DNA from: Lachnospiraceae bacterium UBA3310
Lineage (GTDB): Bacteria > Bacillota > Clostridia > Lachnospirales > Lachnospiraceae
Direction of reading: 5' to 3'
Assembly (NCBI GenBank): GCA_002361355.1
Contig: DESQ01000035.1
Location: forward strand, 45,510-109,509
Length of the DNA: 64,000 nucleotides
How positions within the stretch are numbered: the first letter of the stretch is position 1; each line of letters begins with the position of its first letter. The translations under genes were made by a program, and so were the position numbers. The notes under the pieces were generated by a model. It saw only the letters and a program-made list of their open reading frames with translations. It searched no databases and was not told where the DNA came from. Positions 1-8,786 of this stretch are shown here, in pieces.

Positions 1-675
1 ATATCTCCGGCACAGATAATACTTGGAAAACGCCGTCCACTGCAGGGTATCCAGCTCCAACTGCCCCTTGATATAAGAGGGCAGAAGCTCGTCCCATTTT
101 ACCTCCAAAATACTGCCGCCCACAGGCAGAACGCTTCTGAGCGGAATATCCTCCTGCAAAAAGGCATCTATCGCGTTGGAGGAAGATATCGCATCGTCGA
201 ACGTGACACGCACATTGCCCGCCGTCCCCACATAGGGCGTCCGCATATACTGTACGATCACCACCGGCCGCAGATTCTTCTCCCGCATCCGGTAAAACAA
301 TACCTTCTGGCCCGCAGAGACATTCTCATCCGCCTCCGGAATGATCCCCTCCATAAATTCTTCACACTGCTTCCTGGTGATCAGGCATGCCGTTTTTGCC
401 GTCATGCCCCGCATCTTCGACTTACATTCCAGACTGATTCTTGCGCTGTCGCAGTTGTAGATGCGGATGCGGTACTTCTCCCGCGGGTCAACGCCGTTTT
501 CATTTTCGTAAAAACAGGCGTCCTCCGGGCTGTCAAAATAGAGGCTGCGGATGAGATACTCCCCATTTTCCGCCGCGTGGGAATCCGGCTCCAAAACGCC
601 CTGCGCGCGGAGCTTCAAAAACTCCTTCTGCATGGCGTCTATCTGATATTTATATTCATGTCTGTACTGTGTCAC
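1..675 (-). CDS. VTC-domain polyphosphate polymerase-like protein (3' end cut by window edge)
   Basis: Reading leftwards from a GTG at 675, an open frame runs 225 codons to the window edge, so the C-terminus is missing. An AGGGAG Shine-Dalgarno lies about 10 nt upstream; a nearby ATG at 700 is in another frame and stops at once. The product aligns by eye with the complete VTC protein at 59141-59821: YRHEYKY, SLYFD, RIRIYN, LECKSK, RPVVIVQY, VRVTFD, LEVKWDELLP and FSKYYLCRRY occur in the same order. VTC domains form a tunnel fold lined with basic and acidic residues; the yeast members make polyphosphate from ATP, but the activity of this clostridial branch is not established. It is the last visible gene of a minus-strand run starting with the GH25 gene. 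In such clusters a DUF4956 membrane protein usually lies next to it, probably beyond the left edge. Confidence 0.85.
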   Translation of the reverse strand, partial: MTQYRHEYKYQIDAMQKEFLKLRAQGVLEPDSHAAENGEYLIRSLYFDSPEDACFYENENGVDPREKYRIRIYNCDSARISLECKSKMRGMTAKTACLITRKQCEEFMEGIIPEADENVSAGQKVLFYRMREKNLRPVVIVQYMRTPYVGTAGNVRVTFDDAISSSNAIDAFLQEDIPLRSVLPVGGSILEVKWDELLPSYIKGQLELDTLQWTAFSKYYLCRRY

Positions 676-716
676 ATTCTCTGCGCTCCCTGTCTGTCAT
701 CCTTCTTTATCTGTCC

Positions 717-1568
717 TCATTCTTCCATGCATCCGGCCGCAATATGAGTCTCTCCTTCCGCCCGCACCTTTTCCTCCACGGAATTGACGCTGTAGGTACA
801 GTCGCGCATGTACAGGTCGGAGGCCGCATAAATCCCGTTCTTTCCCGCTATCACTGTCAAAACGCCATCCCGGACTTCCACGGCTCCCCTGCCGTCCGCC
901 CCCTGATTGGCTGTGCGAAGACCATTCTGCTCGCTCTGTATGTCCACCGTTGTGTCAGCGAGCAGGATACCATCACTCCCCCGGATGCCGTCGCCCTTTG
1001 CCTGCACCCCAATATGTCCGCCCAAAAGTTTCACTCTGTCTTTGCTGCGGATGCCATCCTCATGATAACCGAACACCTGCAGGGAGCCGTCCCCGTTGAT
1101 TGTGAGGTCAGACACACTGTAAAGACATGCCCGCCTCTCCTCATACCCCGTATAATCAGGAGAATCCGACAACACGTTCTCTGTATCTGACACTAATGTC
1201 ACAATCGTTTTGGAAGCCTCCTCAACCAGAATAGCCGGGCCCTGGCCCGAGGCAATATTGACGCCCGCCAAATACAGATGCACCAGCTCGTCCTCGTCCA
1301 CATCGACAACAATCTTTCCTCCCTCCAGACTGCCGGAAAGCCAGATGTCACCCGCCTGCGTGAGGAGAATGGTATCTTCTTCACAGTCATCCAGATTGAT
1401 TGTCTGCAAATCCTGCGGCTGCGTCCTCTCATCCTGTCCGGTAATCTTGAAAATATCCCGCCATGCCTCCTCCTTTCCTGTGCCGGCATCCTCTCCGCCA
1501 CAGGCCGCAAGAGACAGGACTGTGCACAGGGACAGGAAGACATTCATTGCCCTGTAGCGCCTTTTCAT
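717..1568 (-). CDS. Cthe_2159-like carbohydrate-binding lipoprotein
   Basis: 283 aa with an N-terminal lipoprotein signal: positive MKRRYR, hydrophobic core, lipobox LAAC with Cys about 23. After about 45 linker residues comes a beta-helix-like region rich in short D/N/G turns (INLDDCE, DLTINGDGSL, GIRSKDRVKLLGG, GIRGSDGILL, NGIYAASDLYM), typical of the Cthe_2159 / DUF4353 family, whose founding member binds polysaccharide and calcium. At about 283 aa it is shorter than many members. The start ATG at 1568 overlaps the stop of the preceding membrane-protein gene (ATGA) and has AAAGGGG upstream. It probably sits on the outer face of the membrane and contacts the wall polysaccharide made by the neighbouring genes. 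The ligand is not predictable from sequence. Confidence 0.8.
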   Translation of the reverse strand: MKRRYRAMNVFLSLCTVLSLAACGGEDAGTGKEEAWRDIFKITGQDERTQPQDLQTINLDDCEEDTILLTQAGDIWLSGSLEGGKIVVDVDEDELVHLYLAGVNIASGQGPAILVEEASKTIVTLVSDTENVLSDSPDYTGYEERRACLYSVSDLTINGDGSLQVFGYHEDGIRSKDRVKLLGGHIGVQAKGDGIRGSDGILLADTTVDIQSEQNGLRTANQGADGRGAVEVRDGVLTVIAGKNGIYAASDLYMRDCTYSVNSVEEKVRAEGETHIAAGCMEE

Positions 1569-1909
1569 CTTTTCCCCTTTCGCCCAAACACTTTTTTCAC
1601 AAGGCGCTCCGCCACGCCGAGAGCCGCCGCCGCCAAAAGCGCCAGCGCGGAATACTGAAACACAAAGCCGATATCGTAAATGGAATAGTATACGTCCTCA
1701 ACAGGATAAGCGGCGGAAAAGCTGATGGAAACCGGCCCTTTCAGCACATAGAGCGCCGCATACACCGCACACGCGATCACCAGATCATGAATCAGCCAGT
1801 TGACGCATGCCCCCGCAAGTTCCCTGCAGCCGGCAAGCTCCCGCCCGTCCGCAATCCTCCACGTAAGCATACCGGGTACCAGCAGCAATAAAATAATCAC
1901 ACAAACCAC
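1565..1909 (-). CDS. Small membrane protein, 114 aa, unknown function
   Basis: GTG start at 1909 preceded by GAGGAG at 8-nt spacing. Hydrophobic segments at about residues 2-18, 37-56 and 80-102, then a basic tail (KKVFGRKGKR), which suggests three membrane spans with the C-terminus inside. The first segment contains LLLVPGML, nearly identical to ILVPGML at the start of the adjacent CotH protein, so the two N-termini look related. The stop overlaps the start of the Cthe_2159-like lipoprotein and the gene follows the CotH gene by 23 bp, so it is surely cotranscribed. I do not recognise a named family. A role as membrane partner for the CotH or VTC protein is inference. Confidence 0.65.
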   Translation of the reverse strand: MVCVIILLLLVPGMLTWRIADGRELAGCRELAGACVNWLIHDLVIACAVYAALYVLKGPVSISFSAAYPVEDVYYSIYDIGFVFQYSALALLAAAALGVAERLVKKVFGRKGKR

Positions 1910-1932
1910 TTTTTCTTCTCCTCTTTCCTTCC

Positions 1933-4353
1933 CTATTCCGCCCCGATGCCGCTCATGGCTTCCTCAAAATAAGGAATCACGTAATCGGCTCGCTTTTTGT
2001 AAAACTCGTCCACAACCGCAATATTTCCCCAGAAGGTGTCCGCCGTGTATTCCCCGTCGTTAAAACGGTGCCAGCTTTTCACCATGGGTTCCTCATAGCG
2101 CGCCGCCATCTCATATAGTTTATCATGAACCTGCGGATACGCAAAGTTTTTATTTATCATAGCGTAAAAGGTCTGCGTAAACCGCTGCCGGAACGACTCG
2201 TTTTCAAGAAGCTGCGACATGAGCACCGTGGTAAAAGGGCTGCCCGCCCAGTGCGTCTCCTCCGTAAAGGGATTGCTGTCATAAGTGCACATGCCTTCCT
2301 TGTAGATACCTGTGGATTCGTCGGTGTCATACACGCCAAAGCGCCACCTGCCGTCCGCATAGGGATTGCCGCCGCTTTCATCCACCGTCCTTGTGCGCCA
2401 GCAGCAAACGTTATTGAGCGGCCAGTCCGAATTACCAATGTAGATTTCAAAGCAATACTGCTCGATAAAGCTCTGGATATCCATCATTTCTCCGATAGCC
2501 TCATAATATTCCGGCTGCGAGAGGTCGTTTGTCAGCGCATACTCCAAAAGCTCCTGATACAGCGAAAGATCCTCCTCTTCCCCCACGGAAACATGTTTCT
2601 CGCGTTTGATCACGATCAGGTTGTCCTCCGGAATACCGTATTTCTCCTGATAGTATTCTTCCCCGTAGCGCGCCTGCAGATTATACAGTCCCCAAAATTC
2701 GCCGTTCAGAAAAACCATACAGGGCTCGCCGGGCTGTGTATCCAGACTTCCTTCCGCCACCAGCGACTGGTTGAACACATCCCGCAGCATGGTCATGTTA
2801 GTATCAGCGAAGCCGGATGTCCTTAGCATTTTTCCGCCAAGCCCCAGAATATCTTCCCCATACTCGTCCCGCACATAGAAATTAAAGCCCTTCTGCCGCA
2901 GATTCCTGGACGATCCGCCGCGGATTCTGACCCCGATCTCCTCCTCGCCCGCCAGATTTCTGTCCCTGTCAAAGAGGGTAATCTTCACGCGCCGTTCTTT
3001 CGTCCTGTCGGGGTGGGTATAATTCGCCTCAAAGGAATGCCCCATATCTTCCCGGTCTTTCTTCCAATTACGGTAGTCCTCGCCCAACATATAGATACCC
3101 CTGTCACTGGAAAAAAAGTTCTCCGGCTCCGTCTCCATAGACAGCACCTGAATCTGATCGTAGGCGGATTTCTCTCCAAATCCCACAAAATAAATCTGTG
3201 ACGCCGCCCCGCTGACCTCTCCCGCCTCGTTCATGCAGACCGCACGCACAAGCGTTCCCTTGTCAATCCGGTCTGTTGGCTGATAATCTCCCTCGCTGGA
3301 AATCCCCGTTATGGCGGCATACCCATTTTCCCTGCCGGAGGCGTCCTCTATAAGAATCGGCTCCGTATATTTCAGGGAATCCGCATCCGGCAATGTGCCG
3401 TCCGTCGTGTAGTAGATAGTCTCCCCCTCTTTCGCCGTCAAAGACAGGGCGAAAGGCTCGTCATAAAAACCGCTCGTCACCGAGAAAACAGGCGCGTCCA
3501 GTGTGGGCAGAATATAGGGTTCAAGTCTCTCATTCCCCTCTCCCGGCGTCCCGTTTTTTACCACACTCCATCCGTCAGCAAGTCTGGCGTACGTCACATC
3601 CGCCGCCAGTGCCGGCACTTCCACCTGGTCAATCACCTTTCCCGTACTGTCGGCAAGCGTCAGTGTCTCTCCCCGCTCCCGCAGTTTGAAATCCAGATAC
3701 AGGGCTGACTGCTCCTCCTCATTCTCGTCCTCATAGACGACCAGCCCCCTCCCGCTGCCGTCCGCAAACAACAGCAGATAGGAACGCGGCGCAAGCATTA
3801 TTTCCGGCAGGCTTCGGCCCTCCTCCACGCGCACCCCATCCGTCAGATGCCATCCGACAATCGGCACAGCCGTGAAAGAGGGGTTGTAGAGCTCGATATA
3901 GTCGCTGTCCTTTCCGTCACTGTCCAGCGCCAGCGAAAGATTGTGGGCGCAAACCTCATTGATCACCACATGTCCGGCGGCGTAATCGTCATAGCACACG
4001 CCCGCCAGCAAAAAAGTCCACAGCGCCGTACAAAAAAACAGCGCCCGTCGTCCCCATGCCGCGTCTTTCTTTTTCCCCCGCACAAGATGCGCAAGCATAA
4101 ACGCGAGACCGTAGGCCGTCACCAGCCACACGACGTACAGGAGAAGATAGGGATTATTTTTCAGATGAAACTCCATATCCCCAAAAAGCAGTGTTGTCAC
4201 GCCGCCCGTACAGACAAGAATAAGAAAGGCAAACGCCAGCGTATCCGCCACCGCGGAAAACCGGCTGCCTTTCTTATCCCTTTGATATCTCACATATGCC
4301 GGCAGCATTCCCGGTACGAGAATCAGGATAACACCCGCTACGAATTGAATCAT
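1933..4353 (-). CDS. CotH kinase-family protein with lamin-tail and CHB_HEX_C-like domains
   Basis: 806 aa from the ATG at 4353 (AGAGG six nt upstream; a GTG one codon earlier is too close). Four hydrophobic segments lie in the first about 125 residues. An LTD (lamin-tail) domain follows (VVINEVCAHN, DSDYIELYNPS, VGWHLTDG), then a chitobiase C-terminal-like module (PVFSVTSGFY, TIYYTTDGTLPD). A CotH domain covers about residues 400-780 (VRIRGGSSRN, QKGFNFYVRDEYG, LLRDVFNQSL-type region, GNSDWPLNN, FGVYDTDEST). CotH proteins are atypical kinases; Bacillus CotH phosphorylates spore-coat proteins. Here the membrane anchor and lectin-like modules place the domain outside the cell. The canonical N-x-D-R is read here as NSDW, with Trp where Arg is usual. 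Neighbours are rfbB upstream (24 bp) and the small membrane protein downstream. The substrate is unknown. Confidence 0.85.
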   Translation of the reverse strand: MIQFVAGVILILVPGMLPAYVRYQRDKKGSRFSAVADTLAFAFLILVCTGGVTTLLFGDMEFHLKNNPYLLLYVVWLVTAYGLAFMLAHLVRGKKKDAAWGRRALFFCTALWTFLLAGVCYDDYAAGHVVINEVCAHNLSLALDSDGKDSDYIELYNPSFTAVPIVGWHLTDGVRVEEGRSLPEIMLAPRSYLLLFADGSGRGLVVYEDENEEEQSALYLDFKLRERGETLTLADSTGKVIDQVEVPALAADVTYARLADGWSVVKNGTPGEGNERLEPYILPTLDAPVFSVTSGFYDEPFALSLTAKEGETIYYTTDGTLPDADSLKYTEPILIEDASGRENGYAAITGISSEGDYQPTDRIDKGTLVRAVCMNEAGEVSGAASQIYFVGFGEKSAYDQIQVLSMETEPENFFSSDRGIYMLGEDYRNWKKDREDMGHSFEANYTHPDRTKERRVKITLFDRDRNLAGEEEIGVRIRGGSSRNLRQKGFNFYVRDEYGEDILGLGGKMLRTSGFADTNMTMLRDVFNQSLVAEGSLDTQPGEPCMVFLNGEFWGLYNLQARYGEEYYQEKYGIPEDNLIVIKREKHVSVGEEEDLSLYQELLEYALTNDLSQPEYYEAIGEMMDIQSFIEQYCFEIYIGNSDWPLNNVCCWRTRTVDESGGNPYADGRWRFGVYDTDESTGIYKEGMCTYDSNPFTEETHWAGSPFTTVLMSQLLENESFRQRFTQTFYAMINKNFAYPQVHDKLYEMAARYEEPMVKSWHRFNDGEYTADTFWGNIAVVDEFYKKRADYVIPYFEEAMSGIGAE

Positions 4354-4377
4354 CACATACCTCTGCCACGTTTTTTC

Positions 4378-5457
4378 TTACACAGTGTACATCTCTTCGT
4401 AATACTTCTGATAGTCGCCGCTTGTCACATGCTCCATCCATTCCTCATGGTCGAAATACCACTCGATGGTGCGTCGGATTCCCTCCTTGAACATGGTCTC
4501 CGGCTCCCAGCCAATCTCCTCACGTATCTTGTCCGGCGCAATTGCGTACCGCCTGTCGTGTCCCTTACGGTCTTCCACGTAAGTAATCAGATCCTCGCTG
4601 ACAAGAGCCTTCCTCGGATCATTCTCCGGAAGCATCTCCTGCAAAGTCTCTATGATAATCTTTATGATCTCAATGTTCTGCTTCTCGTTGTGTCCGCCCA
4701 CGTTGTAGGTCTCGAAAAGCCGCCCCTTCTCCTGCACCATGTCGATCGCCTTGGCATGATCCTCCACGTAGAGCCAGTCGCGCACATTCCTGCCGTCGCC
4801 GTAAACAGGAAGTTTCTTCCCGTTCAGGGCATTGTGAATGATCAGCGGAATCAACTTCTCCGGGAACTGATACGGCCCGTAATTGTTGGAACAGTTCGTG
4901 ATATTGGCGGGAAAATGATAGGTGTCCATATATGCCTTCACCAACATGTCCGAGCTTGCCTTGCTTGCGGAATAAGGACTGTGGGGCGCGTAGGGCGTCG
5001 TCTCATAAAAATACCCGCCGTCCTCCTCCAACGAGCCGTATACCTCATCGGTAGACACATGCAAAAACTTTTTATCCTCCTTAAAACTCCCGTCGGGAAG
5101 TTCCCACGCGGCCTTCGCGCAGTTTAACATCACCGCCGTGCCAAGTACATTCGTCTGTACAAACACTTCCGGGTTTTTGATGCTTCTGTCCACATGGCTC
5201 TCCGCCGCGAAATGGACGACCCTGTCAATCTCATTTTCCGCAAAGATCTTTGCAATAGCTTCCTTATCGCAGATATCCGCCTTAACGAACGTGTAGTTCT
5301 CCCGTTTTTCCACTTCCTTCAGGTTTTCCGGATTGCCCGCATAGGTCAGCGCATCCACATTGATAATCCGAATCGCATCGCCATATTTTTTGAACATATA
5401 GTGAATGTAATTAGAACCGATAAATCCGGCGCCGCCTGTTACAAGATACGTTTTCAT
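4378..5457 (-). CDS. rfbB: dTDP-glucose 4,6-dehydratase
   Basis: 359 aa, the usual size. An extended short-chain dehydrogenase fold: GGAGFIGSNY for NAD binding at the N-terminus, VHFAAESHVDRS, the catalytic Thr-Asp-Glu in STDEVYG and the YxxxK pair in YSASKAS; NCSNNYGPYQFPEKLIP is diagnostic of RfbB. It converts dTDP-glucose to dTDP-4-keto-6-deoxyglucose in the cytoplasm, the entry to dTDP-rhamnose and other deoxysugars. A GGAGG lies before the ATG. It sits 21 bp after the GH25 gene and 24 bp before the CotH gene. rfbA, rfbC and rfbD are not in the window, so either they are elsewhere or a different deoxysugar is made. Confidence 0.95.
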   Translation of the reverse strand: MKTYLVTGGAGFIGSNYIHYMFKKYGDAIRIINVDALTYAGNPENLKEVEKRENYTFVKADICDKEAIAKIFAENEIDRVVHFAAESHVDRSIKNPEVFVQTNVLGTAVMLNCAKAAWELPDGSFKEDKKFLHVSTDEVYGSLEEDGGYFYETTPYAPHSPYSASKASSDMLVKAYMDTYHFPANITNCSNNYGPYQFPEKLIPLIIHNALNGKKLPVYGDGRNVRDWLYVEDHAKAIDMVQEKGRLFETYNVGGHNEKQNIEIIKIIIETLQEMLPENDPRKALVSEDLITYVEDRKGHDRRYAIAPDKIREEIGWEPETMFKEGIRRTIEWYFDHEEWMEHVTSGDYQKYYEEMYTV

Positions 5458-5478
5458 GGTTTTCTTTCCGCCTCCTTA

Positions 5479-8400
5479 TCAATAACTCACATAACTGATA
5501 TTCATATCCACATTGCCGCTGATACCGCTGACCTTTCCCTTGGAGGAATACTGCCACAGATCATAGCGGGTCGCCGTATAAGTCGGCGCGCTCGCGTACT
5601 GTGCCAGCCACAGCTTGTAGCTGGTAAGGTTTCCCGTGTTGATCTTCTCGGTAAACCATGTCTTGTTCGCATAGACGCCTGCCTGAACGCCGGAATTTTG
5701 CACCGTCTGGCAGAATGTCCTGCATACCGCGGTTCTGGTGTCACGGCTGATACCGTCGGCACGTCCGCCGCTTCCCTCCACATCGAGGAAGAGCGGATAA
5801 TCGAGTCCGTAGCCCTTCACCAGATCAATCGCCATGGAAGCCTCCTCCACGGCCTCCACCTCGTTGACCGCCTGACTAAAGAAGTATGACCCCACTTTGA
5901 GGCCCGCCGCCTTCGCGCCTTTGATATTACTCTTAAACTTCGGATCTTCCACCAGTACGCCGGTGGAGTATCCCCGGTAACCGCAGCGGATAATCACATA
6001 GGAAACGCCGGAATTTTTCACGGCATTCCAGTCAATATTTCCGTTGTGCTTCGACACATCGATGCCCATGACGCCCGAACTCTTAGCCATCTTGCCGTCG
6101 CTGCCGAAGCTGTATTTGGCTCCCTGGATCACCTGATCGCCCGTCACATAGTTGCCGTCCTTATCAAAATAGTAAAGGTGTCCGTCAATGGTCTGCCAGC
6201 CGGTGTACTTGTAGGCGCTGGCTTTCCTCTTGTAAAAATGCGTGTGTTCCTGAAAATCTTTGTAGGTCGCCTCTTTGTACTTGCCATCCTTTTTATAGTA
6301 AAGCTGGTTTCCGTCCTTGTCTTTTAACTTCGCCTCCGGATCCACCACTGTCTTTTTGACCGTAATTCTGATCTCGTCAGAGATTTTGTCATTCTCCTTG
6401 CAGGCTACCCTGATTTTGGTCTTACCCTCCTTCACGCCTGTGACAACACCGTTCTTGTCCACCTTTGCCAGCGTTTCATCCGTGCAGATCCAGACAAGCT
6501 GCGCCCCCTCCGGATCCGATTTTGCTGTCAGCGTCAGTTTCTGGCCTATTCCTACCTCCACTTCCCGCTTACCACTGATGGTAACCTTGGAATAGTTCTT
6601 TTCACCGACCGTCAGCAGGCAGGTCAGTTCCGTATTTTTAAAGGTGACGCCGTTGCCCGATTTCAGCTTAACCTTAATGGTTGCGCTGCCGTCCTTAAGG
6701 CCTTTCACCTGACCGTCAGAATGCATGTCCGCTATAGACTTATCGCTGATCTCCCATGTCGCATAGGTTTTTGCATCGTAAGTTTTACCACTGCCGTCAA
6801 CAATCTGCAGATACGCCTTTTGGTTCTTGACGATCTTTAACTCTGTCGTGTTCAGCCTAGCTTCCACCTCGTTCTGCTTGGGTGCCTCTTTGGCTTTTAC
6901 CTCCAAGGTACAAGTCAGTTCAGACGTACTGAACTTGATTCCGTCAACAGCTTTCACCTTTGCGGTAATTGTTGTATTGCCGGCAGCTATTGCCGTCACC
7001 GTACCGCCGGATACCGTTGCAACGGAATCGCTGCCGCTACGCCAATCCGCAGAATAGGTCTTCCCGTCACTGCCCAACACGGTCAGCGTCGCGCTTCCTC
7101 CGGCTTCCAAACTCAGACTGGTCGTATTTAAATTAATATCCACCTTTGTCTCGGAAGGCTCTTGCGGTTTTTCCGGATCAGGCTTTTCTTCTGGCTTTTC
7201 GGGTTTCTCATTTCCGTTGTTATTGTCACCCTCATTACCACCGCCAGCATTGTTATCGCTAACGCTGTCAACTGCTGTCATCTTCCGAAACGCGCTGCTG
7301 GTCTTTCCCGGATCGGGAATACTCTCTAACGGCACCTGCTCGTAATCGGCATCCCCGCCGTCAACCTCAATCGGGGTCTTGGTGGACTCCACCCACTCTA
7401 CCGTGTCTTTCAGGGCTGACTCCACCACTGTATTCTGTACATTGGCTTCCTCCTGCGCAACGTTGATCTCCGACTCGCTCTTCACCTCGTCCGCCACATC
7501 TACCTTCTCATAGGCGATCTTGTCCGTAACTTTAACCGAACTGCTGCCCGAGGGGAGTTTATACTTTTCCGCATCCGCTCCGGAGAGGGGCAGTATTTTG
7601 ACCTCATAGCTCCCTGCGGCAACGTCCGTCTGATAAATCACGCCGTCCCTGTCATCATCCTTCAGGTTATAGCTCTTCGCGCCAGAAACTTCCACTTCGA
7701 AAGGCACACCGCCGATCAGCTTACCCGACTTCTTATTGACAAACTTAATTTTTATATCCGAAAGAATAGATGTCAGGCGAAGCTCTACCGTCACTTCCCC
7801 GTTCTCATCCTCTTCCCCGTTTTCTTCCTGGCCTTCCGGGTCTTCTTCATCCATGTCAATCATATTGCCCAGTTTCGCAGACTCCGACACAGCAAGCAGC
7901 CCGCTTTCTCCAATCACGGAAACGCCTTCAATCTCTTCGCCCACGGAGGCAAAAGACGCCACCTGCTTCGCTGTGGACTTGGCGTTTAAATAAATCCCGC
8001 CCGTGATACAGGCGCCCACAAGCACCAAAATTCCAAGAACGGCTACCGCCACATCCAAACCGTTCATTTCCCCGATAAAATGCATCAGGCGGGCAGCAAA
8101 ACCGTCGTCCTCATCATCGTCCTCTTCATAGTACTCATAATCTTCTTCATCGTCCTCGTCTTCGTAATCTTCCTCATCATCCTCGTCTTCATAGATTACT
8201 TCCTCGTCGTCGTCCTCCTCGACTTCGTAGATTACTTCCTCGTCGTCCTCGTCCTCCTCGACTTCATAGATTACTTCCTCATCATCGTCCTCATAATCCT
8301 CGTCTTCGTAGTCTTCCTCCACATACCGGGCAGGACGGCGTTTCGATGCAGAGGATACAGAGACGCTTCTTTTGCCGGTTTTCCTGCTTTTAGAAGCCTT

Positions 8401-8601
8401 CTCCTTCTGGTAAGCCTCAATGATATCATCGTCCAGACTCAGAAATTCTAACGTATCACCTGTCACGGTGTCGTAATCCTCGTCATCAAAACGATCGTCC
8501 TCCAGCAGATCTTCAAAACGCACCTTCTTCTTACTGCTATCCTTACGCTGATTACTATGCTGGTTTTTTGTCGTGGGTTTCCTGTTTTTCTTATTTTGCA
8601 T
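5479..8601 (-). CDS. Membrane-anchored GH25 lysozyme-like protein with acidic cytoplasmic tail and Big2-type domains
   Basis: 1040 aa. Residues 1-90 are basic and polar. Residues 94-166 are almost only D, E and Y with three EEVIYE repeats, and a single membrane span lies at about 182-204, so about 180 residues are cytoplasmic. Outside follow a beta-sandwich-like region (about 270-370), a P/E/K-rich linker (about 460-490), three Big2-like Ig domains (about 495-770), a choline-binding-type repeat pair (GWQTIDGHLYYFDKDGNY) and a GH25 domain from about 843 to the end. GH25 catalytic acids are present: Asp in GIDVSKHNG and the DxE in FLDVEG. It should cut or bind peptidoglycan. Start: ATG with GGTAGGAG upstream and a strong promoter at 8691-8719. 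First gene of a six-gene minus-strand run. The long acidic intracellular tail is unusual for this family. Confidence 0.9.
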   Translation of the reverse strand: MQNKKNRKPTTKNQHSNQRKDSSKKKVRFEDLLEDDRFDDEDYDTVTGDTLEFLSLDDDIIEAYQKEKASKSRKTGKRSVSVSSASKRRPARYVEEDYEDEDYEDDDEEVIYEVEEDEDDEEVIYEVEEDDDEEVIYEDEDDEEDYEDEDDEEDYEYYEEDDDEDDGFAARLMHFIGEMNGLDVAVAVLGILVLVGACITGGIYLNAKSTAKQVASFASVGEEIEGVSVIGESGLLAVSESAKLGNMIDMDEEDPEGQEENGEEDENGEVTVELRLTSILSDIKIKFVNKKSGKLIGGVPFEVEVSGAKSYNLKDDDRDGVIYQTDVAAGSYEVKILPLSGADAEKYKLPSGSSSVKVTDKIAYEKVDVADEVKSESEINVAQEEANVQNTVVESALKDTVEWVESTKTPIEVDGGDADYEQVPLESIPDPGKTSSAFRKMTAVDSVSDNNAGGGNEGDNNNGNEKPEKPEEKPDPEKPQEPSETKVDINLNTTSLSLEAGGSATLTVLGSDGKTYSADWRSGSDSVATVSGGTVTAIAAGNTTITAKVKAVDGIKFSTSELTCTLEVKAKEAPKQNEVEARLNTTELKIVKNQKAYLQIVDGSGKTYDAKTYATWEISDKSIADMHSDGQVKGLKDGSATIKVKLKSGNGVTFKNTELTCLLTVGEKNYSKVTISGKREVEVGIGQKLTLTAKSDPEGAQLVWICTDETLAKVDKNGVVTGVKEGKTKIRVACKENDKISDEIRITVKKTVVDPEAKLKDKDGNQLYYKKDGKYKEATYKDFQEHTHFYKRKASAYKYTGWQTIDGHLYYFDKDGNYVTGDQVIQGAKYSFGSDGKMAKSSGVMGIDVSKHNGNIDWNAVKNSGVSYVIIRCGYRGYSTGVLVEDPKFKSNIKGAKAAGLKVGSYFFSQAVNEVEAVEEASMAIDLVKGYGLDYPLFLDVEGSGGRADGISRDTRTAVCRTFCQTVQNSGVQAGVYANKTWFTEKINTGNLTSYKLWLAQYASAPTYTATRYDLWQYSSKGKVSGISGNVDMNISYVSY
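8104..8322 (-). repeat. Degenerate in-gene repeat coding for the acidic tail
   Basis: On the minus strand this DNA is built from imperfect GAGGACGAC / GAAGTAATCTA units. It codes for residues 94-166 of the GH25 protein, including three EEVIYE copies separated by E/D-rich spacers. The near-identical copies suggest growth by slippage or unequal crossover, so repeat number may vary between strains. Confidence 0.75.
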
Positions 8602-8690
8602 CGTATCTCCTACCTTGATTCCCGTGTTAATCTGTTGCGTCAGATTGTTTCTTTCTTTATGTAAACCGTATTTTCAAACAATTCTATAAT

Positions 8691-8719
8691 ATAGTAGCAT
8701 ATAAACAGCGCAATATCAA
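8691..8719 (-). promoter_or_regulatory. Sigma-A-type promoter for the GH25-rfbB-cotH run
   Basis: On the minus strand: TTGATA (8719-8714), a 17-bp spacer and TACTAT (8696-8691), with a TGC just before the -10 (extended -10). The expected start is near 8684, leaving a leader of about 80 nt before the ATG at 8601. Confidence 0.7.
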
Positions 8720-8786
8720 GATTTATGTCTCATGCAGGGTAATAATTTTATGTAAATCGTCGGTTTCTGCGTTGTTTTTACCTTTC

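Noticed and set aside
3847..5127. 426-codon open frame on the plus strand
   Set aside because: Antisense to the well-supported CotH and rfbB genes; spans both, no ribosome site, composition typical of a shadow frame in GC-rich third positions.
8077..8451. Plus-strand frame coding for a hydrophobic V/L/I/F-rich protein
   Set aside because: It is the complement of the acidic tail (GAN codons read as hydrophobic codons), an expected artefact.
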